A stretch of DNA of 64,000 bases, from positions 46,951 to 110,950 of the forward strand of contig NZ_KB908303.1 in NCBI RefSeq assembly GCF_000382425.1, read 5' to 3'. The stretch's first letter is position 1. Each line of letters opens with the position of its first letter. The position numbers and the translations under genes are program-made. The stretch is from Empedobacter brevis NBRC 14943 = ATCC 43319. Lineage in GTDB: Bacteria > Bacteroidota > Bacteroidia > Flavobacteriales > Weeksellaceae. The notes under the pieces are model-generated. The model was not told where the DNA came from, did no database searches, and was given only the letters and a program-made list of their open reading frames with translations. Of the stretch, positions 55,103 through 62,408 are shown piece by piece.

Positions 55103-55129
55103 TTTACGATATATTTTGTTTGTGCTTAT

Positions 55130-55137
55130 CAAAGGTA
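55130..55137 (-). promoter_or_regulatory. -7 promoter element of ilvE
   Basis: TACCTTTG on the minus strand is an exact TANNTTTG match, 27 bases before the chosen ATG at 55102. It overlaps the alternative start at 55132, which supports the shorter protein. Confidence 0.5.
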
Positions 55138-55182
55138 CATTTTATTTGCACTTTTTCATAATAAAAATCATAACTTTCGAGT

Positions 55183-55899
55183 ATGAAAAGAATTATTCAA
55201 GAAACGGAGGATGGTTCCAAAACCATCTATATTGAAGATTGGGATGAATCTTACCATTCTAAACATGGTGCTGTACAAGAGGCTTTTCATGTATTTATAA
55301 AAAATGGTTTCAATCATTTTATTGCGACCAAGAATTATATTAAAATTATCGAAATTGGATTAGGAACAGGGTTAAATTCGTTTATTACATTACTAGAAGC
55401 AGAAAAAAATCAAAAACCGATTCAATATGTTGGAATTGAAAAATACCCGGTTTCGGAGGAAGAATTTCAATTGGTCAATTTTTTTGAGGATGTTTTCAAA
55501 CTTTATCCGGAACTAGAACATCGTAGAGATGAATTTCTAAGCTATTACCAACATTTATTTTATTCTGATTGGGAACATTGGTATAGAATTTCCCCTTTCT
55601 TTGAAATCAGAAAAGTGAAAGAAGATTTTTTTAACCTAAAAAATATCAACGAAAACGAATTTGATTTAGTTTATTTTGATGCTTTCGGCTCTCGTGTTCA
55701 GCCTGAATTATGGGAAAAAGAACTATTGGAAATTGTGGATTATTTGACAAAAAAATCGGCTGTTTTCACCACATATGCCGCAAAAGGAACCATAAAAAGA
55801 GGATTAAAAGATTTAGGATATACTGTTCAAAAACGTCCGGGACCTCCGGGAAAACGAGAAATGATGGTTGGTTTAAAAGACTTTCCTTTGGACGAATAA
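55183..55899 (+). CDS. mnmD: tRNA (5-methylaminomethyl-2-thiouridine) methyltransferase MnmD
   Basis: The 238-residue protein corresponds to the MnmC methyltransferase domain alone. ED-x-S-x-T/K-I-Y start, ESYHSKHGAVQEAFHVFI, the SAM loop IIEIGLGTGLNSFI, FDLVYFDAFGSRVQPELWE and the end block TYAAKGTIKRGLKDLGYTVQKRPGPPGKREMMVG are all present. It methylates nm5(s2)U34 of tRNA. The FAD oxidase half of E. coli MnmC is absent, which is normal for MnmD. An imperfect -7 element (TAACTTTC, 55171-55178) ends four bases from the ATG. Confidence 0.93.
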   Translation: MKRIIQETEDGSKTIYIEDWDESYHSKHGAVQEAFHVFIKNGFNHFIATKNYIKIIEIGLGTGLNSFITLLEAEKNQKPIQYVGIEKYPVSEEEFQLVNFFEDVFKLYPELEHRRDEFLSYYQHLFYSDWEHWYRISPFFEIRKVKEDFFNLKNINENEFDLVYFDAFGSRVQPELWEKELLEIVDYLTKKSAVFTTYAAKGTIKRGLKDLGYTVQKRPGPPGKREMMVGLKDFPLDE

Positions 55900-55927
55900 T
55901 CTCCTTTATCATTAATTATAAAAATCG

Positions 55928-55935
55928 TAAATTTG
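55928..55935 (+). promoter_or_regulatory. -7 promoter element of prmA-clpS
   Basis: TAAATTTG is an exact TANNTTTG match, 35 bases before the prmA ATG at 55971. It shows that the open frame running upstream of 55971 is not part of prmA. Confidence 0.5.
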
Positions 55936-55970
55936 CATCGGAAAACAATTTGAAGTTTTTCATATTTTTT

Positions 55971-56798
55971 ATGACAAATTATATCGAATATAAATTTAAA
56001 GTTGCGGAAGTAGAGCCTTTTAATGAAATTATTATTGCAATGATTTCTGAATTACCTTTTGAAAGTTTTGTTGAAAATGAAGAAGGTTTTGATGCTTACA
56101 TGCCAAAAACTGAAGAAAATATTGACCAAGTAAAAGAAGTGATTGATGCCATCGAGAATATTGATTTTTCTTATACTCGTCTAGAAATTGAACAACAAAA
56201 CTGGAATGCTACCTGGGAAGAAAATTTCGCCCCAATTTTAGTGAATGATCAGTGTCTGATTCGTGCAGAATTTCATGAAACAATTGAGAATATTCCTTAC
56301 GAAATCATCATTCAGCCAAAAATGTCTTTTGGTACAGGACATCACTCTACAACACATTTGATGGTAGAATACATCTTGGAAACTGAGTTTACCGGAAAAG
56401 ATATTTTGGACATGGGTTGTGGAACTTCCATTCTTGCTATTTTAGGGATGAAACGTGGTGCAAACTATGCCGAATGTATTGACATCGATGAATGGGCGGT
56501 TGAAAATTCGATCGAAAACGGAAAGCGCAATGGCGTTAGTCTAGATGCTAAGATGGGCGATAACTCTCTTTTAGGAAGCAAACAATTTGACATTATTTTA
56601 GCAAATATCAACAAAAATATTTTGATTAGTCAAATACCATCTTATATCAATGTTTTGAATGAAGGTGGAGATTTATTCTTAAGTGGTTTAATGGAACAGG
56701 ACTTTGAAGATATCTTCGCTTTCTGTACAGAGAACGGTTTGAAATTTATATCTAAAAAACAACGAAATGAGTGGATTGCACTTCATTTCAAAAAATAA
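55971..56798 (+). CDS. prmA: Ribosomal protein L11 methyltransferase
   Basis: The start at 55971 (MTNYIEYKFKVAEVEPFNE) gives 275 residues. The PrmA N-terminal recognition domain is followed by the SAM-dependent domain: IIIQPKMSFGTGHHSTTHLM, KDILDMGCGTSILAILGMKRGA, CIDIDEWAVENSIENGKRNG and FDIILANINKNILI. It trimethylates L11. It is 6 bases before clpS, so both are probably on one transcript. Confidence 0.95.
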   Translation: MTNYIEYKFKVAEVEPFNEIIIAMISELPFESFVENEEGFDAYMPKTEENIDQVKEVIDAIENIDFSYTRLEIEQQNWNATWEENFAPILVNDQCLIRAEFHETIENIPYEIIIQPKMSFGTGHHSTTHLMVEYILETEFTGKDILDMGCGTSILAILGMKRGANYAECIDIDEWAVENSIENGKRNGVSLDAKMGDNSLLGSKQFDIILANINKNILISQIPSYINVLNEGGDLFLSGLMEQDFEDIFAFCTENGLKFISKKQRNEWIALHFKK

Positions 56799-56804
56799 TA
56801 TTGT

Positions 56805-57101
56805 ATGGTAAAATACGCAACAAAACCCATGTGGGAAACGGAAAAAGATTCGGCTGTTGATGTATTGGAACAGGAATCGCATAAGTATCAAATTATCGTT
56901 TACAACGATGATGTTAATACATTTGATTGGGTGATTGAGTCTTTGATGGATGTCTGTGAACATACTCCTGAGCAAGCAGAACAATGTTCAATCTTAATTC
57001 ACTACAAAGGAAAATGTGAAGTTTTAACAGGTGAATTAGAAGATTTAAAACCTCGATGCACAGAGTTATTGAACCGAGGCTTGAGTGCAGAAATTATTTA
57101 A
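56805..57101 (+). CDS. clpS: ATP-dependent Clp protease adaptor ClpS
   Basis: The 98-residue protein has the ClpS core KYQIIVYNDDVNTFDWVIESLMDVC, with the Asn-Asp-Asp segment that reads N-degron residues. EQAEQCSILIHYKGKCEVLTG follows and contacts ClpA/ClpC. It delivers N-end-rule substrates to the Clp protease. Its stop overlaps the convergent gene at 57098 by 4 bases. Confidence 0.95.
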   Translation: MVKYATKPMWETEKDSAVDVLEQESHKYQIIVYNDDVNTFDWVIESLMDVCEHTPEQAEQCSILIHYKGKCEVLTGELEDLKPRCTELLNRGLSAEII

Positions 57102-57502
57102 TAATTATACAAAACAAAATCAGAATCGTCTAATGCAACATTGGACGATTTTTTATTTTGATCACTTACAATATAAGAATCGTATATCTTTTCGTACACT
57201 TGATTTTCCGTCCTAGTATCCACCACTACTTCTGTTTTTTTAGTAGTCTTCACAAAAGGTACTGCTATTAAAGCTAAGAACAAAACACAAGCTGCCGCCC
57301 ACCATACATTGAAATGAACAGTCTTCGTTTCTTTTTTCTTGATTGCTTTTGTTAAAACATTTTGTTCTAAACTCTCAAAATAATTATTCGGAACAGTATA
57401 ATTCTCTTTTTGTTTTAAAGAATTCAGATAAAGTTTATCTTTTAAATCATCAAAATAATTAGTTGGAATTTTAAAATTATTTTTTAATTCATTTTTATTC
57501 AT
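57098..57502 (-). CDS. Single-pass membrane protein, likely anti-sigma factor
   Basis: The 134-residue protein has two copies of a short motif in the N-terminal part: FKIPTNYFDDLKDKLY and YTVPNNYFESLEQNV. This pattern is common in flavobacterial proteins encoded next to ECF sigma factors. One membrane helix follows (about residues 68-85, WWAAACVLFLALIAVPF) and then a short acidic C-terminal domain. It follows the sigma factor on the same strand by 33 bases. Function as its membrane-bound inhibitor is inferred from position and topology. Confidence 0.7.
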   Translation of the reverse strand: MNKNELKNNFKIPTNYFDDLKDKLYLNSLKQKENYTVPNNYFESLEQNVLTKAIKKKETKTVHFNVWWAAACVLFLALIAVPFVKTTKKTEVVVDTRTENQVYEKIYDSYIVSDQNKKSSNVALDDSDFVLYNY

Positions 57503-57535
57503 ATCAATTATAAGACATTAGAAAATTAAAAAGGT

Positions 57536-58072
57536 TTAATCATCAAACTCTAAAATTTCTTTTATTTTTGAGACCGCATGATGATAAGAAGCTTTCAGTG
57601 CACCTACAGAAGTTCCTAGTATATCCGAAATCTGTTCATATTTTAATTCTTCGTAATACTTCATCATGAATACAAGACGTTGTTTTTCAGGCAAACTTGC
57701 AATTGCTTTTTGTAATTTCTGTTCTATTTCATCTCCCGTAAAATACTCATCCGAAGATAAATTATCGGCTACGTTCATCGAATAATCTTCAAAAGAAATA
57801 TTATTCTCTTTCGCATTTTTATGAATAAAGTTGATTGTTTCATTGTACGTAATTCTAAAAATCCATGTCGATAATTTCGATTGATTCTTAAAAGAACTTA
57901 AATTTTGATAAATCTTAATAAATACATTTTGAGTGATATCATCTGCATCTTCATGAATCAAAACCATACGACGAACCTGCCAATAAACTTTTTGATGATA
58001 ATCTTTTACAATAAGTTTAAATGTCTGGTCTAAATCTTCTTTTAGTTGAGAAGTTGAAATAAGTCGATCCAA
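57536..58072 (-). CDS. ECF RNA polymerase sigma factor
   Basis: The 178-residue protein has region 2 in VYWQVRRMVLIHEDADDITQNVFIKIYQNL and STWIFRITYNETINF. Region 4 is in LQKAIASLPEKQRLVFMMKYYEELKYEQISDILGTSVGALKASYHHAVSKIKEIL. The only usable start upstream is TTG at 58072; stop codons lie just before it in frame and the next ATG would cut region 2. It pairs with the probable anti-sigma gene downstream and diverges from the small-peptide locus to its right, which it might control. Confidence 0.92.
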   Translation of the reverse strand: MDRLISTSQLKEDLDQTFKLIVKDYHQKVYWQVRRMVLIHEDADDITQNVFIKIYQNLSSFKNQSKLSTWIFRITYNETINFIHKNAKENNISFEDYSMNVADNLSSDEYFTGDEIEQKLQKAIASLPEKQRLVFMMKYYEELKYEQISDILGTSVGALKASYHHAVSKIKEILEFDD

Positions 58073-58490
58073 TAGAATAATTTATTAAGTTGTAAATCTA
58101 TTAAATTAGAAAGTACAAAGATTGGTTATTTTATTTAATAACGAATATTTATCATTTTTTTAAGAAGTTTTACCTTTTATTCATCAAATCAGAAAAAATA
58201 AATACTTATTAATTAATTATTTTTTAACAAATTGACAAACATATTGTTTTACAGTTTTTTAAAATCTTTTTTTTGTAGTAATGAGTTTAAAAACTTATTC
58301 TATATTTGAAATACCAAACTATAACTCTTTATTACCTATGATATTACATACACTTCATGTTATCTAAATGCACAAGTAGCATTTTGTACAATTAAATCTT
58401 TTTTTAAAATCTTATAAATACGTTTCTGCATTAAATTAATTGCAGAGATACTTTATATACATTTTTTAACCCCTTAAAAATTATTCAATT
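58073..58490 (+). other. 418-base leader/intergenic region before the small-peptide gene
   Basis: The region is AT-rich with no long gene. TATATTTG at 58311-58318 is an exact -7 element and would give a ~165-base leader for the peptide gene. An imperfect palindrome, TCTGCA...TGCAGA (58425-58446), lies 45 bases before the peptide ATG and could be a regulator site or RNA structure. Confidence 0.4.
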
Positions 58491-58625
58491 ATGAAAAAGT
58501 CAATTAATGCTTTTCAAGTAGAAAGATTAGAAGACAGAAAAGAATTTATCTTCTACTGTTTATTTCACAAATTTCACAAAACATGTGACAACCCTGATCC
58601 AGAAAATCCAGGAGGAGGTAATTAA
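58491..58625 (+). CDS. Small Cys/His peptide, candidate RiPP-like precursor
   Basis: The gene has 44 codons, ATG to TAA. Residues 1-22 are charged (MKKSINAFQVERLEDRKEF) and look leader-like. Residues 23-32 give a regular C-x2-H-x2-H-x2-C core (C23, H26, H29, C32) that could hold a metal, form a disulfide, or be modified. The tail is Pro/Asn/Gly-rich (DNPDPENPGGGN). There is no signal peptide. It is set apart from the following secreted-protein genes by a 15-bp hairpin, and an M50 membrane protease lies at the end of the same array. No family recognised; a precursor role is inferred from size, composition and neighbours. Confidence 0.65.
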   Translation: MKKSINAFQVERLEDRKEFIFYCLFHKFHKTCDNPDPENPGGGN

Positions 58626-58631
58626 AAAATA

Positions 58632-58665
58632 AATTTGGTTAACCTCTTTTGAGGTTAACCAAATT
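58632..58665 (+). terminator. Strong hairpin between the peptide gene and downstream array
   Basis: A 15-bp perfect stem (AATTTGGTTAACCTC, loop TTTT, mirrored arm) begins 7 bases after the peptide stop. Only a short AT-rich, not T-only, stretch follows, so it may act as a partial terminator or 3' stabiliser and let peptide mRNA outnumber the downstream genes. Confidence 0.7.
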
Positions 58666-58695
58666 CATTCATCAACCAACAAAACTTTTACTACT

Positions 58696-59715
58696 ATGAA
58701 TATTAAATTTCTACTTTTTATTGGGGTTTCATCTTTAACCTTTGCGCAAATCGGAATTAACAAAACAACCATCAATGCAAATTCAGTATTTGAAACTTCT
58801 GCTACCAATCAGGGTATTTTAATTCCTCGAATTCCTGTTGTAAAAAGTTTAACAGACAAGACCTTTTTAAATTTACCTACTGAAACTTTACCCGATGGTC
58901 TACTCATCTATTGTGAAGGCGGAAACGGAAGTATTGGTTCCGGATATTATTTCTGGCAAAACAACCAATGGAATTACATATTAGACCTTAAAAATTTACA
59001 AAACAGAATAGATATAACAAGGTTATATACAACTACAACAACCGGAAATACACCGGGAATCGTGAAAGATTTTTACAAAAACTTATCAAAAGGAGGCAAT
59101 TCTTTTGAGAACATTCCTCAATTAGATTACAATAATTCTTTAAGTGTTGCAAGATGGACAGCTATACCTGAAACAGAGATTGATTTCCAGATTGCACAAA
59201 CGGACAATACAATTACTTTAACAACGTATGGAAATACACAAACAGGTTCGAACGGCTATATTAATACGGTTACTCCATATTCATCAAGAACGCTGACTTT
59301 TAATATAGGAATTTTCATCAAAGCAAAAGGAGCAAATGATTCTGCTTATAGATTATATGCAATTGGATCATTTGCAAACTCTACCAGAAGAGCTTGTCTT
59401 GTAACTCCTTTTACCGTATCGACTGTTATTAATTTATCTCAGACTGGTAATTATACTGCAAAAGTTTTTGCTCTAGGTAGACGGAATTTTATTACAAGAG
59501 CGGATGCTAACAATAGAGCAGATTATTATTATCCTCTAAATGAAAGCAATACCACATATGGAAATACTGGAAATTATACTTACTTAACTGTTGGAGGAAA
59601 GAGCAGCGGATCCGGAAACCAAGGAGAAAATAATGGATCTTGTACGAATACAGATAAATTAACAATGGGGACAACCCTTAATATATTAGTATCAGAAGTT
59701 ACACCTAAAAACTAA
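58696..59715 (+). CDS. Secreted protein, first of three tandem paralogs
   Basis: The 339-residue protein has a signal peptide (MNIKFLLFIGVSSLTFAQ). Near the N-terminus are NSVFETSATNQGILIPRIPVV and PDGLLIYCEGGNGSIGSGYYFWQNNQWNYIL, a pattern of exported Bacteroidota surface proteins. A beta-rich C-terminal domain (about residues 130-335) has two cysteines shared with the next two genes (RRACLVTPFTVS and NNGSCTNTDKL). No T9SS tail or lipobox is seen. Function unknown. Position suggests it is made with the small peptide, as partner, carrier or self-assembling product. Confidence 0.7.
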   Translation: MNIKFLLFIGVSSLTFAQIGINKTTINANSVFETSATNQGILIPRIPVVKSLTDKTFLNLPTETLPDGLLIYCEGGNGSIGSGYYFWQNNQWNYILDLKNLQNRIDITRLYTTTTTGNTPGIVKDFYKNLSKGGNSFENIPQLDYNNSLSVARWTAIPETEIDFQIAQTDNTITLTTYGNTQTGSNGYINTVTPYSSRTLTFNIGIFIKAKGANDSAYRLYAIGSFANSTRRACLVTPFTVSTVINLSQTGNYTAKVFALGRRNFITRADANNRADYYYPLNESNTTYGNTGNYTYLTVGGKSSGSGNQGENNGSCTNTDKLTMGTTLNILVSEVTPKN

Positions 59716-59721
59716 ACTATT

Positions 59722-60660
59722 ATGAAAAAAATAATCTTTCTCCTATCTATTCTATCTCCTTTTTATTCAGATGCTCAATTGCATACAGGAGTTCCTGCAA
59801 ACAATAGTCCAAATGCTATTGTAAATATTTCTAGTAATAGTCGAACTCAAATCAAAGGTTTTACAGTTCCCAGTCATTCATTAACATCCTTATCCGGAGA
59901 TTTTCTTGGTGATGCTAATGCCACAAATCTTAGAAATTCCTTATTAATTTTTAATTCAAATTCCACTTTAACAAAAGGACTATATTTTTGGGATGCTACA
60001 GAGTGGACAAATTTGGCCGACACCAGCATATTAAACAGTAAATTATCTAATCTGAGTAAAATAAATAAGTTCTCATCTTCAGCAACTCCCGTTACAACAA
60101 CTTATCCTGATGGAAATTACACCGCAGGTGCACAGCACACTATGAATGAATTATACTCTTCAAGAGCTTCGGGTTATTGGACAGATTTGAATTTTGCTGA
60201 GGGAACTGTAAAAAATATTGAACTAAAGAATAGTAAAAATAATAATATTCTCAAAACTTCTGGTACTATACAAACTCATTTAAGTACAAACACTTCAAAT
60301 GCTGAGGCATATGTGGGTTTAGCTTTATTTATTAAAAGCCCTGGAGATTCTGATTTCAAACTAAAAGGATATAAAATTATATCCGGCTATATGAATAATT
60401 CGTGTTTAAATTTTCAATTTGATATGGTAAATGCTGTAAAAGACTTACCTGTAGGAATGAATGAAGTTAAAATAGCTATGGACAATAGAGAAATTGATGG
60501 CCCAAATAATAGTGTATCCTATAATTTGTATGTGGCGTCCAGAAACAACAATTGTATGAATACTGATTCCGGGGGTAATATTGCAAAGCAAAATTTTTTA
60601 CCGGCATCCACTATGATCACGAACTTAGTTGTAGAAACTTATGAAAATCCTAATTTTTAA
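59722..60660 (+). CDS. Secreted protein, second of three tandem paralogs
   Basis: The 312-residue protein has a signal peptide (MKKIIFLLSILSPFYSDAQ). It shares the layout of its neighbours: an N-terminal RTQIKGFTVPSHSL segment, NSTLTKGLYFWDATEWTNL, and a C-terminal domain with NNSCLNFQFDMV and RNNNCMNTDSGG. Overall identity to the others is low by eye, so the duplication is old or fast-evolving. It starts 6 bases after the previous stop, and a short distance separates it from the third copy. Confidence 0.7.
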   Translation: MKKIIFLLSILSPFYSDAQLHTGVPANNSPNAIVNISSNSRTQIKGFTVPSHSLTSLSGDFLGDANATNLRNSLLIFNSNSTLTKGLYFWDATEWTNLADTSILNSKLSNLSKINKFSSSATPVTTTYPDGNYTAGAQHTMNELYSSRASGYWTDLNFAEGTVKNIELKNSKNNNILKTSGTIQTHLSTNTSNAEAYVGLALFIKSPGDSDFKLKGYKIISGYMNNSCLNFQFDMVNAVKDLPVGMNEVKIAMDNREIDGPNNSVSYNLYVASRNNNCMNTDSGGNIAKQNFLPASTMITNLVVETYENPNF

Positions 60661-60664
60661 GACG

Positions 60665-61600
60665 ATGAAAAAAATTATATTTATTTTACTTTTTGCAGCA
60701 TCTTTTTCTAATGCTCAAGTAATTGTGTCAGACGATCCAACTTATCCAACAAGTACAGCTACTACAACTAAAGCTATATTCGATGCTAATTCTACAAAGT
60801 CAGGGATCCTATTGCCGAAGGTAACTTTAATAACTTTAACCCCTACTGCTGCAGCTTCTCCTCCTGAAGGTACTATTGTATATAATATTGCAGGTAATAC
60901 TTTTGCGCAAGGATATTATGTTTTTATTGATGGAAAATGGGCAGCATTACTCAATTCCGGTAATTTGGATGATAGTATTTCTACCATCGTTACAAAAGCT
61001 AAATCAACATACAATGGAAGTACAGGCAATTCTGTCACCCTTACAAATTCTAATATTACGACAGGAAACAATTCATATTTTCCTACGTCATCAACTAATG
61101 ATGGAAGTGGTTTCGCTGTTGGAAGTGATTTAGGTACGGGTAATTATAACTGGAAAACAATTGCTAATTTTGAAGTTACAGGTATTGTTATTCCTGATCC
61201 TCTTAAAGCAGAAAATAGACTTTCTATTAATGCAAATGGAATTATTGCCTTTCAATATGCTAATCTTGCAAGTAGAACATTTACATATGCAATTGCATTG
61301 TTTAGGCAGCGAACAGATATTTCTGGTTCTCCTCAACTTGTCGGAACAAAAATTTTTAATACCTTAATTAGCGGGCAATGTTCTTTTGATAGCTTTAATA
61401 CTAATTTTTACGATAGTAATCTAACTCAAGGAACTTACAAATATTTCATTGGTTACAAGTATCTGTATCAGCAAGATAATCTAAGTATAACTTTTGGTGA
61501 CAAAGGGCAAAGTAGTGGTTCAAATACATGCACTAATTTGTCTAGTTTTTCTGCTCAGCAAAACTTAATTGTCAACCTAAATAAAATACCAAAACTCTAA
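60665..61600 (+). CDS. Secreted protein, third of three tandem paralogs
   Basis: The start at 60665 (MKKIIFILLFAASFSNAQ) gives a standard signal peptide and 311 residues; an earlier ATG at 60641 lies inside the previous gene. It contains NSTKSGILLPKVTLITLTP, PPEGTIVYNIAGNTFAQGYYVFIDGKWAALL and the paired cysteine sites SGQCSFDSFNTN and SGSNTCTNLSSF. Spacing of the Cys pair and surrounding Asn/Thr/Ser-rich beta strands match the two previous proteins. It is followed 8 bases later by the isoprenoid-synthase-like gene. Confidence 0.7.
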   Translation: MKKIIFILLFAASFSNAQVIVSDDPTYPTSTATTTKAIFDANSTKSGILLPKVTLITLTPTAAASPPEGTIVYNIAGNTFAQGYYVFIDGKWAALLNSGNLDDSISTIVTKAKSTYNGSTGNSVTLTNSNITTGNNSYFPTSSTNDGSGFAVGSDLGTGNYNWKTIANFEVTGIVIPDPLKAENRLSINANGIIAFQYANLASRTFTYAIALFRQRTDISGSPQLVGTKIFNTLISGQCSFDSFNTNFYDSNLTQGTYKYFIGYKYLYQQDNLSITFGDKGQSSGSNTCTNLSSFSAQQNLIVNLNKIPKL

Positions 61601-61608
61601 GTTCATAA

Positions 61609-62025
61609 ATGAGCCAAATCAATCAACTCTTTTTTCAAGACATCGTCGACTTTCTTACTGAAAATGTCGAACTTAATGCTGAAAATAAAAATCAATTAGA
61701 CCTTATTGCGAAAACATATTATAACTATATCATCCATTTAGATAAATTGCTTGATCATGAGATATCAATTAACGAAAATTTACTTACCTCTAATCCATTA
61801 TTCAATTTAACCAACCATTATGAATTATGTATAAGAACACTTCTCAAATTATTTGGCGAAAACTCACCAATTTTTGAGAGCAAAAGAAAATATAGTAAAA
61901 TTTATTTCGATGCCATAATCAAAGAAAAATTATGGGATTTTGATTCTCATGTTTTAACCAAAGAGCAGTTTGAACAACTTGCTGTTGAAAAACACATACC
62001 TGTTTTTTTGTTGTCGATGGAATAA
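61609..62025 (+). CDS. N-terminal half of a frameshifted isoprenoid-synthase-like protein
   Basis: The 138-residue all-helical protein (MSQINQLFFQDIVDFLTENVE...) ends at HIPVFLLSME just after a run of seven T (62003-62009). Reading on in the -1 frame from that run continues without a stop as VVDGINILQSDYPSEDIKL directly into the next open frame. The two halves are therefore one ~266-residue protein separated by a single-base difference. The cause may be sequencing error, mutation or programmed slippage at T-TTT-TTG. Confidence 0.65.
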   Translation: MSQINQLFFQDIVDFLTENVELNAENKNQLDLIAKTYYNYIIHLDKLLDHEISINENLLTSNPLFNLTNHYELCIRTLLKLFGENSPIFESKRKYSKIYFDAIIKEKLWDFDSHVLTKEQFEQLAVEKHIPVFLLSME

Positions 62026-62066
62026 ATATTCTACAATCTGATTATCCTTCAGAAGATATAAAATTA

Positions 62067-62408
62067 ATGCTTTCTTCTATTTTCAAGGGAATCCAAATGT
62101 ATGACGATATGACAGATATTGGGGAAGATTTACAAGCACAACAATTCACATATATTATATCGAATACCATCCAATATCTTAAGAATGATGAAGATTATTA
62201 TCCCAATAATCAATTGTATACGCACAAAGCTTTCTTTGCAGTAGAAGAACTATGCAATCCTCAATTCAGCTATATGTTAGACCAATTCTCAGCAGCAAAA
62301 AAAATTGCGATGAAATATAGTTTAACCAAAATGATAAACTGGATTGATATTATTAATTCACAAATAAAAGATTGGAAAAATCAGGTTAAAGAAATTAGAA
62401 ATGCATAG
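62067..62408 (+). CDS. C-terminal half of the frameshifted isoprenoid-synthase-like protein
   Basis: The nominal product is 113 residues from the ATG at 62067, but the same frame is open back to the T run at 62003. It contains IQMYDDMTDIGEDLQAQQF, an Asp-rich DDxxD...GEDL helix like the second metal-binding motif of class I head-to-head isoprenoid (squalene/phytoene) synthases. The rest is helical. A catalytic role would need the first Asp motif, which I cannot place in the upstream half. Its end overlaps the M50 gene by 8 bases. Confidence 0.6.
   Translation: MLSSIFKGIQMYDDMTDIGEDLQAQQFTYIISNTIQYLKNDEDYYPNNQLYTHKAFFAVEELCNPQFSYMLDQFSAAKKIAMKYSLTKMINWIDIINSQIKDWKNQVKEIRNA

Noticed and set aside
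55710..55970. Open frame running upstream of prmA, overlapping mnmD
   Set aside because: It is a different frame inside mnmD and a promoter element lies within it at 55928-55935; prmA starts at 55971.
58281..58367. A 28-codon open frame upstream of the Cys/His peptide gene
   Set aside because: It spans the likely -7 element TATATTTG (58311-58318) and has no coding features, so it is probably untranscribed or a chance frame.
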